Assembly: GCA_016901395.1 (NCBI GenBank)
Contig: JAEAMQ010000002.1
Location: 1-64,000 of the forward strand
Length of the DNA: 64,000 bases
Source: Prevotella sp.
GTDB taxonomy: Bacteria > Bacteroidota > Bacteroidia > Bacteroidales > Bacteroidaceae
Reading direction: 5' to 3'
In this document: piece by piece, positions 58,629 through 64,000 of the stretch
Layout of the letters: every line of letters starts with the position of its first letter
How positions within the stretch are numbered: position 1 is the stretch's first letter
Notes under the pieces: generated by a model
Told to the model about the DNA's origin: nothing
Database searches by the model: none
What the model saw: only the letters and a program-made list of their open reading frames with translations
Made by a program: the position numbers and the translations under genes

Positions 58629-59903
58629 TTACGAGTATTTCTTAGGATAACGCAGGAGGATTGACAATATTGCGGACAATCCTATGGCCATTGGATAAAA
58701 AAGATAGGGAATGATCTGCACGGGATTGATGCCTGCAAGACCAGCAGCAAGCAACATCTGTACGCCATAGGGCAGCAATCCCTGAACCATACACGAGAAA
58801 GTATCGAGGATGCTGGCAGCCTTGCGGTTGTCCACACCATATTTATCGCCTATCTGCTTGGCGATATTTCCCACGGTGAGAATAGCCACCGTGTTGTTGG
58901 CGGTGCACACATTGACCAGACTCACCAAGGCACCGATAGACAATTCGGCTCCCCGCTTGCCGTGTACATGGGCCGTGAGCTTACGTATAATATAATCAAT
59001 GCCGCCGTTTTCACGGATAATCTCCAGCATTCCACCGGCCATCATCGCCACAATGATGAGTTCTCCCATGCCCGTGATGCCTTTGCCCATAGCCGAAAGC
59101 CAAGAGAAAAGATCGTAGCTACCACCGAAAATTCCGATTATACCACATAGCAGAATGCCCACTGCCAACACCGCCATGACGTTCATACCCGACACAGCCG
59201 TTATCAACACGACAAGATAGGGGATGACTTTCAGATAGTCTATATCGGGAACGTGACCGGGAGCATGCATGCCACTGCCCATGACAGCATAAATAATCAT
59301 GATAACGACCACTGCCGGAGCAACGATAAGTGAGTTTACCCGGAACTTGTCGCTCATCTTGCAGCCCTGCGTCTGGGTTGCCACAACAGTGGTATCAGAA
59401 ATGAACGAAAGATTGTCGCCAAAGTAGGCACCACCCACAATGACCGCCGTCATAAGGGCGACATTGCCTCCGGTCTGGTGCGCGATGCCCGCGGCGATGG
59501 GCACCAACGCCACCACCGTGCCGACGCTTGTACCAATAGAAATGGAGATAAAGCAGGCTGCCACAAACAACCCCGGCAGAATCATGCTGGGTGGAAGTAT
59601 GTTCAGTGCCAGATTGACAGTGGCATCAATAGCCCCCATCTCCTTGGCCGAAGCCGCGAACGCCCCTGCCAGCACATAAATCCATAGCATCAACATAAGG
59701 TTGTCGGAGCTGGCGCCACGGGTGAATATGTCAATGCGTCGTTTCAGAGGAAATCCTCCAGAGATGGCAATGGCATAAATACTCGAAATCATGAAGATGA
59801 CCGTCATGGGAACCTTATAGAAGTCTCCCGCAATGATGCTCAATCCAAGATACAGCCCCATGAAAACAATCAGTGGTGAGAGGGCTAACAATCCTTTATT
59901 CAT
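58629..59903 (-). CDS. nhaC: NhaC-family Na+/H+ antiporter
   Basis: Inner-membrane protein of 424 residues with ten to twelve helices and the NhaC motifs SIGTSVGTVVALVPIA, GGAYFGDNLSFISDTTV and VCTANNTVAILTVG. The start at 59903 is preferred over the longer frame from 59969 because an AGGAG sequence lies nine bases upstream of it. It exchanges sodium or a solute for protons. It is located directly after altronate dehydratase, so its real role might be exchange linked to uronate breakdown, but family evidence points only to cation or carboxylate antiport. Confidence 0.88.
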   Translation of the reverse strand: MNKGLLALSPLIVFMGLYLGLSIIAGDFYKVPMTVIFMISSIYAIAISGGFPLKRRIDIFTRGASSDNLMLMLWIYVLAGAFAASAKEMGAIDATVNLALNILPPSMILPGLFVAACFISISIGTSVGTVVALVPIAAGIAHQTGGNVALMTAVIVGGAYFGDNLSFISDTTVVATQTQGCKMSDKFRVNSLIVAPAVVVIMIIYAVMGSGMHAPGHVPDIDYLKVIPYLVVLITAVSGMNVMAVLAVGILLCGIIGIFGGSYDLFSWLSAMGKGITGMGELIIVAMMAGGMLEIIRENGGIDYIIRKLTAHVHGKRGAELSIGALVSLVNVCTANNTVAILTVGNIAKQIGDKYGVDNRKAASILDTFSCMVQGLLPYGVQMLLAAGLAGINPVQIIPYLFYPMAIGLSAILSILLRYPKKYS

Positions 59904-59987
59904 GATTTCTTTCTCCTGTTTCAAATATGATATAAAAGTCATCAGACAGGCTTCCTGACGATGCAGCAAGCCTGTCCGACAAGCTTT

Positions 59988-61484
59988 TTAGAGGGTTACG
60001 CCATTCTTGAAAATGGATATTTCGCGATACCCGTTCTCCTCGTTGCGTGTCTTTTCACCGCTGGCTACAGCAATAATCTTGTCGATAAACTTGCGGTTGA
60101 GGTCTTTCATCGACACACCTTTGAGCAGTTCGCCGGCATTGAAGTCTATCCAATTGGGCTTGCGGGCAAAGATATCGTTGTTGGTCGAAATCTTCATCGT
60201 GGGCACAAACGTGCCGAAAGGCGTACCACGGCCAGTGGTAAACAGCACGATCTGGCATCCTGCGGCAGCCAGAGCAGTAGAGGCCACCAAGTCGTTTCCG
60301 GGCGCGGAGAGCAGGTTGAGACCATGTTCGGTGAGGCGGTCGCCATATCCCAGCACGCCGCTCACGGGTGCACGACCACACTTCTGGGTGCATCCCAGGG
60401 CCTTGTCCTCCAGCGTAGAGATGCCGCCGGCCTTGTTTCCGGGTGAGGGATTCTCACCCACAGGCTCGCCGTGAGAGAGGAAATATTCCTTGAAATCGTT
60501 GATGAGGCTCACCGTCTGCTCAAAGAGCTGCGGTGTCTTGCAACGGTTCATCAGTATGGTCTCGGCTCCAAACATCTCCGGAACCTCCGTAAGGATGCTT
60601 GTTCCGCCCTGTGCCACGAGGAAGTCGGAGAACTCACCCACAAGCGGATTGGCCGTGATGCCACTGAAACCGTCGCTTCCGCCGCACTTCAGTCCTACTC
60701 GAAGTTCGCTCAAAGGCACGTCCTCGCGTTTGTCCTGACGGGTCACTTCGTAGATCTCCTTGAGGAGTTTCATGCCCTCTTCCATCTCGTCGCCCTCCAC
60801 TTTCTGGGTAATCATGAGTTTGACGCGGCTCTTGTCGTAGTCGCCAAGCATCTCCATGAACTTGTCAGGCTGGTTATTTTCGCATCCCAATGAGAGCACC
60901 AGCACACCGCCGGCATTAGGGTGTTGGCAGATGTCACGCAGTATCTTACGGGTATTTTCGTGGTCGCCACTGAGCTGCGAACAGCCATAATTATGATGCC
61001 AGGCATAGACAGCATCAATGCCTTCGAGGTGGGTCTCGGCGATAAGCTGGTTCACGAGGCGGTCGGCAATGCCGTTGACGCATCCCACAGTGGGCACAAT
61101 CCATATCTCATTGCGCACGCCTACCTCGCCGTTGGCACGCTTATAACCTTTAAACGTGAGATTTTCGTGAGCAATGCCGAGATCTTGGTTCACCGGATTG
61201 TACTCATAGTTGAGCGTTCCCGAGAGGTTGGTCTTGAGATTGTTCTCGTTCACCCACTGTCCCTTTTTCAGGTCTTCCCTGGCATGTCCGATAGGATAAC
61301 CGTATTTGATGATATCCGTTCCCTCGGACACATCGACGAGAAGCACCTTGTGTCCGGCAGGAGTGTCCTGCTGAAGGGTAATGGTCTGTCCGTCAACCTC
61401 GATGGTCTCACCCTGGCTGAACGGCCTGAGGCATACCACAACATTGTCGGCAGGATTGATCTTGATAAATGAAGTTTCGTTCAT
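59988..61484 (-). CDS. uxaA: Altronate dehydratase
   Basis: Cytoplasmic enzyme of 498 residues converting D-altronate to 2-keto-3-deoxygluconate in the galacturonate pathway. The N-terminal SAF domain (about 1-95) is followed by the large catalytic domain with the typical GYKRANGEVGVRN, GCSQLSGDHENT and VGLKCGGSDGFSGITANP motifs, and a C-terminal TGRGTPFGTFVPTMKISTN block. Length matches the family. It lies downstream of a LacI regulator on the same strand and is opposite kdgK and eda, the next steps. Confidence 0.96.
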   Translation of the reverse strand: MNETSFIKINPADNVVVCLRPFSQGETIEVDGQTITLQQDTPAGHKVLLVDVSEGTDIIKYGYPIGHAREDLKKGQWVNENNLKTNLSGTLNYEYNPVNQDLGIAHENLTFKGYKRANGEVGVRNEIWIVPTVGCVNGIADRLVNQLIAETHLEGIDAVYAWHHNYGCSQLSGDHENTRKILRDICQHPNAGGVLVLSLGCENNQPDKFMEMLGDYDKSRVKLMITQKVEGDEMEEGMKLLKEIYEVTRQDKREDVPLSELRVGLKCGGSDGFSGITANPLVGEFSDFLVAQGGTSILTEVPEMFGAETILMNRCKTPQLFEQTVSLINDFKEYFLSHGEPVGENPSPGNKAGGISTLEDKALGCTQKCGRAPVSGVLGYGDRLTEHGLNLLSAPGNDLVASTALAAAGCQIVLFTTGRGTPFGTFVPTMKISTNNDIFARKPNWIDFNAGELLKGVSMKDLNRKFIDKIIAVASGEKTRNEENGYREISIFKNGVTL

Positions 61485-61549
61485 AGTCTTTATTCTTTCG
61501 TTTGTTTTGATGATTTGTTGTATGTTGATTGTTTTGTATCGAATGTTTT

Positions 61550-62614
61550 TTAGAGTTGTGTACGGCGGTAGAAATCCACGTTCTCGCGGGTCAGAAGCTC
61601 TATGGGCATGTAGTTTACGGGCTGCACCTTCTTCTTCAGCACGATGGCGCGGAACAGAGCATCAATACAGGAGTAGCCCTGCTGGTAGGCATGTTGTGCA
61701 ATGAGGAAGGACACGCTGCCTTGTCGCAGGCACTCCGCGTTCTTGCCCACCATGTCGTATCCCATGATCTGCACGTCGCGACGGTTGGTACGCAAGAGGA
61801 AATCGCCCATCACATGAGCCTTCGAACCAAGTGTGATACAATGGTGGATATTTGGGTTTTGAACGAAGAACTGCTCCAGAATTTTATCGTATTGCTGCCT
61901 CGAACTGTCGAGGGGCAATTCCAGTTCCAGTATCTTCACATGGGGGAAATGGTCATGCATGTAGTGACGGAAGCCCACCTCGCGATTGTCTTGCTGCTTG
62001 CTGACCACTCGTCCGTGCATGGTAAGTTTCACGAGGAGTATCTCTGTCTCCTTGCTGGCAATGAGCATGAGCATGCGTGCAGCAAAATATCCGCTTGAGA
62101 ATGAGTCCTGACCAAAGAAGGCCAGGGGCTTGAGGTCAGGCATATAAGAGTCGAGCATGATAAAGGGGATGCCCTGCTCGTGGAGCTGGTCGGTAAACTG
62201 CCGGGTAACATCCAGGTCAGATGGTACTATCACCACGCCATCCGGTTGAGAGTCAAGACACTTTTGGGCGATCTCTCCGAATGAATCATCATCAAAACGC
62301 TCATAATACATAATGTTAGCTTTGATGTTGAAGTCGCGGCAAGCCTCCTGCGCCATGCGCACACCCTCCTCGATTTCCTCCCAATAAGCCACCTGCTCAT
62401 GAATAGGAATAAGCACTTGAAACGTATACGAACGATTATATGCTAATGCCGAGGCATACATATTGGGCTGATAATTCATTTCTTTCAATGCGTTCTCAAC
62501 CTTCAATCTTGCTTTGGGTGATACATTGGGACGCTCGTGCAGCACTCTGTCGACGGTACCAACTGACACTCCAGCCCGTTGGGCAATGTCTTTAATTCTG
62601 ATTTTGTCTACCAT
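61550..62614 (-). CDS. LacI-family transcription regulator
   Basis: Regulator of 354 residues. Residues 1-55 are a LacI helix-turn-helix (IKDIAQRAGVSVGTVDRVLHE), followed by a periplasmic-binding-protein-like ligand domain (DGVVIVPSDLD, SGYFAARMLM, MGYDMVGKN). It lies between uxaA and the divergent kdgK, so it probably controls both in response to a hexuronate or KDG-type metabolite. A -7 promoter box lies just upstream. Confidence 0.92.
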   Translation of the reverse strand: MVDKIRIKDIAQRAGVSVGTVDRVLHERPNVSPKARLKVENALKEMNYQPNMYASALAYNRSYTFQVLIPIHEQVAYWEEIEEGVRMAQEACRDFNIKANIMYYERFDDDSFGEIAQKCLDSQPDGVVIVPSDLDVTRQFTDQLHEQGIPFIMLDSYMPDLKPLAFFGQDSFSSGYFAARMLMLIASKETEILLVKLTMHGRVVSKQQDNREVGFRHYMHDHFPHVKILELELPLDSSRQQYDKILEQFFVQNPNIHHCITLGSKAHVMGDFLLRTNRRDVQIMGYDMVGKNAECLRQGSVSFLIAQHAYQQGYSCIDALFRAIVLKKKVQPVNYMPIELLTRENVDFYRRTQL

Positions 62615-62637
62615 TTCTTTATTGCCAAATATCTTTG

Positions 62638-62645
62638 CAAAAATA
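62638..62645 (-). promoter_or_regulatory. -7 promoter box for the LacI-type gene
   Basis: TATTTTTG on the minus strand matches TAnnTTTG and lies 24 bases before the regulator start codon. The -33 element is weak. Confidence 0.5.
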
Positions 62646-62739
62646 ACAATAAAAGTTGAAATGTATTAAATGGGAGCCGAATTATTTGATAAAAAAGAAT
62701 GTTTTTGGCTTTTTATTTCCCAATTTGAAAATTATTTTC

Positions 62740-62747
62740 TATTTTTG
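62740..62747 (+). promoter_or_regulatory. -7 promoter box for kdgK-eda
   Basis: TATTTTTG on the plus strand matches TAnnTTTG, 65 bases before the kdgK start. A TTTG at 62724 is closer than the usual -33 spacing, so the upstream element is uncertain. With the opposite box at 62638 it defines a divergent control region of about 200 bases. Confidence 0.5.
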
Positions 62748-62811
62748 CCCTTGCAAACATTAAGATTAATCTATAAACAACAAACATTAGAAATTTAAAT
62801 CGAAAAGAACA

Positions 62812-63834
62812 ATGGCAAAGATCGTAACATTAGGTGAGATTATGCTTCGTCTGTCTCCAGAGGGCAACGACCGTTTCATTCAGACAGACCATTTCCGCAT
62901 CATTCCCGGTGGTGGAGAGGCCAATGTGGCCGTGAGTGTGGCCAACTATGGTCATGAGGCTTACTTTGTGAGCAAACTTCCGACCCATGAGATTGGTCAG
63001 ATTGCAGTCAACGCACTGCGTCGTTATGGTGTGAACACCCAGTTTATTGCCCGTGGTGGTGACCGCGTGGGACTCTATTATGCCGAGACCGGTGCTTCCA
63101 TGCGCCCTTCAAAGGTGATTTACGACCGTGCCAACAGTTCGATAGCCGAGGCAGATGCCTCTGATTTCGATTTTGATGCCATCATGGAAGGTGCCCAGTG
63201 GTTCCACTGGAGCGGCATCACTCCGGCCATCTCCGACAAGGCTGCCGAGCTGACCAAGCTCGCTTGCGAGGCTGCCAAGCGCCATGGCGTGACGGTTTCT
63301 GTAGACCTGAACTTCCGCAAGAAGCTCTGGACTTCGGAGAAAGCCATTTCTGTGATGCGTCCTTTGATGCAGTATGTCGATGTTTGCATTGGCAACGAAG
63401 AGGATGCACAGCTCTGCCTTGGCTTCAAGCCCGATGCCGACGTGGAGGGTGGAAAGACTGATGCCAGCGGTTATTACAACATCTTCAAGGGCATGATGCA
63501 GGAGTTTGGCTTCAAGTATGTGGTATCGACACTGCGCGAATCGCTCTCTGCCACCCACAATGGCTGGAAGGCATTGATCTACGATGGCAAGGACTTCTAC
63601 GAGAGCAAGCACTATGACATCAACCCCATCATCGACCGCGTAGGTGGCGGAGACTCTTTCTCCGGTGGTTTGATCCACGGTCTGCTCACCAAGCCGACAC
63701 AGGGCGAGGCCCTCGAATTTGCTGTGGCAGCATCTGCCTTGAAGCACACTATCCCTGGCGACTTCAACCTCGTGAGCGTTGCAGAGGTAGAGAGTCTGGC
63801 CGGCGGCAATGCCAACGGACGCGTTCAGAGATAA
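62812..63834 (+). CDS. kdgK: 2-keto-3-deoxygluconate kinase
   Basis: PfkB-family kinase of 340 residues that phosphorylates 2-keto-3-deoxygluconate. Family features are the N-terminal GGGEANVAVSVANYG motif, the GLYYAETGASMRPSKVIYD strand pair, and the C-terminal signature DRVGGGDSFSGGLIHGL with the catalytic Asp. It is followed by eda after 24 bases, so the two are cotranscribed. Confidence 0.95.
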   Translation: MAKIVTLGEIMLRLSPEGNDRFIQTDHFRIIPGGGEANVAVSVANYGHEAYFVSKLPTHEIGQIAVNALRRYGVNTQFIARGGDRVGLYYAETGASMRPSKVIYDRANSSIAEADASDFDFDAIMEGAQWFHWSGITPAISDKAAELTKLACEAAKRHGVTVSVDLNFRKKLWTSEKAISVMRPLMQYVDVCIGNEEDAQLCLGFKPDADVEGGKTDASGYYNIFKGMMQEFGFKYVVSTLRESLSATHNGWKALIYDGKDFYESKHYDINPIIDRVGGGDSFSGGLIHGLLTKPTQGEALEFAVAASALKHTIPGDFNLVSVAEVESLAGGNANGRVQR

Positions 63835-63858
63835 TCATTCAACCATTGACAAATCATT

Positions 63859-64000
63859 ATGGCAAAGTTTAATAAAATACAAGTCATTGAGGCCATGAGA
63901 GCCACAGGTATGGTTCCCGTGTTCTTCAACAAGGATATAGATATCTGCAAGAATGTCATCAAGGCCTGCTACGACGGTGGTGTACGCGTGTTTGAGTTCA
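63859..64000 (+). CDS. eda: KDPG aldolase, partial
   Basis: The frame starts at 63859 and continues past the right edge. The 47 residues seen (MAKFNKIQVIEAMRATGMVP and beyond) match the opening of KDPG/KHG aldolases, including the TGMVPVFFNKD strand and the CYDGGVRVFEF strand near the active-site Glu. The enzyme cleaves 2-keto-3-deoxy-6-phosphogluconate into pyruvate and glyceraldehyde-3-phosphate, the last step after KdgK. Confidence 0.9.
   Translation, partial: MAKFNKIQVIEAMRATGMVPVFFNKDIDICKNVIKACYDGGVRVFEF

Noticed and set aside
59904..59969. Longer start of the NhaC-type antiporter
   Set aside because: The start at 59903 has a well-spaced AGGAG and fits the family N-terminus.

Overview
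The window is a Bacteroidota chromosome segment, most likely from a Prevotella-like organism. This rests on three SusC/SusD-style genes pairs and partners (two complete SusC/SusD pairs), lipoproteins and periplasmic carbohydrate enzymes, weak or absent Shine-Dalgarno sequences, and promoters of the TAnnTTTG type. The species is not determined here. Most of the window is a very large pectin-utilisation locus. Its enzyme set resembles the one known for rhamnogalacturonan-II (RG-II) in Bacteroides thetaiotaomicron; that assignment is an inference from protein features and recollection of the families, not a database match.

Layout. 1-8449 (minus strand): an operon of an exported sugar-isomerase-like protein, a beta-helix surface lipoprotein, SusC, SusD and a partial exported protein cut by the window edge. 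8450-9116: divergent intergenic region holding three hairpins spaced exactly 22 bp apart. 9117-38696 (plus strand): nine enzymes (GH95, GH78 fused to a sialidase-like propeller, GH138-like, propeller-GH2-malectin, two more GH2, GH106, SGNH esterase, another GH2), then a membrane regulator in which a periplasmic propeller sensor joins an AraC DNA-binding domain with no histidine kinase. A perfect 21-bp inverted repeat separates this from a converging minus-strand operon (47027-38921): an internally deleted beta-helix gene, a GH43 lipoprotein, a propeller plus alpha/alpha-barrel protein resembling GH143-GH142, a GH78 and an STN-alpha/beta-hydrolase esterase.

47028-48012 is a gene-poor, probably decayed stretch. 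It is followed by a MATE exporter, a second SusC/SusD pair, and a 1.1-kb intergenic region with twelve 22-bp tandem repeats. Then come a zinc-ribbon membrane protein, a GH25 lysozyme, an unknown protein, a NhaC-type antiporter, altronate dehydratase (uxaA) and a LacI regulator, with divergent kdgK and eda (cut by the window end).

How the parts fit. Surface proteins would capture and import pectic oligosaccharides, the periplasmic enzymes would strip rhamnose, galactose, arabinose, fucose, Kdo/Dha-like acids and uronates, and the uxaA-kdgK-eda genes would turn galacturonate into pyruvate and glyceraldehyde-3-phosphate. No pectate lyase or GH28 backbone enzyme is complete in the window. The two most unusual signals are the 22-bp dyad repeats found at three intergenic sites and the GH78-sialidase-like fusion, which would suit the rhamnose-Kdo side chain of RG-II.
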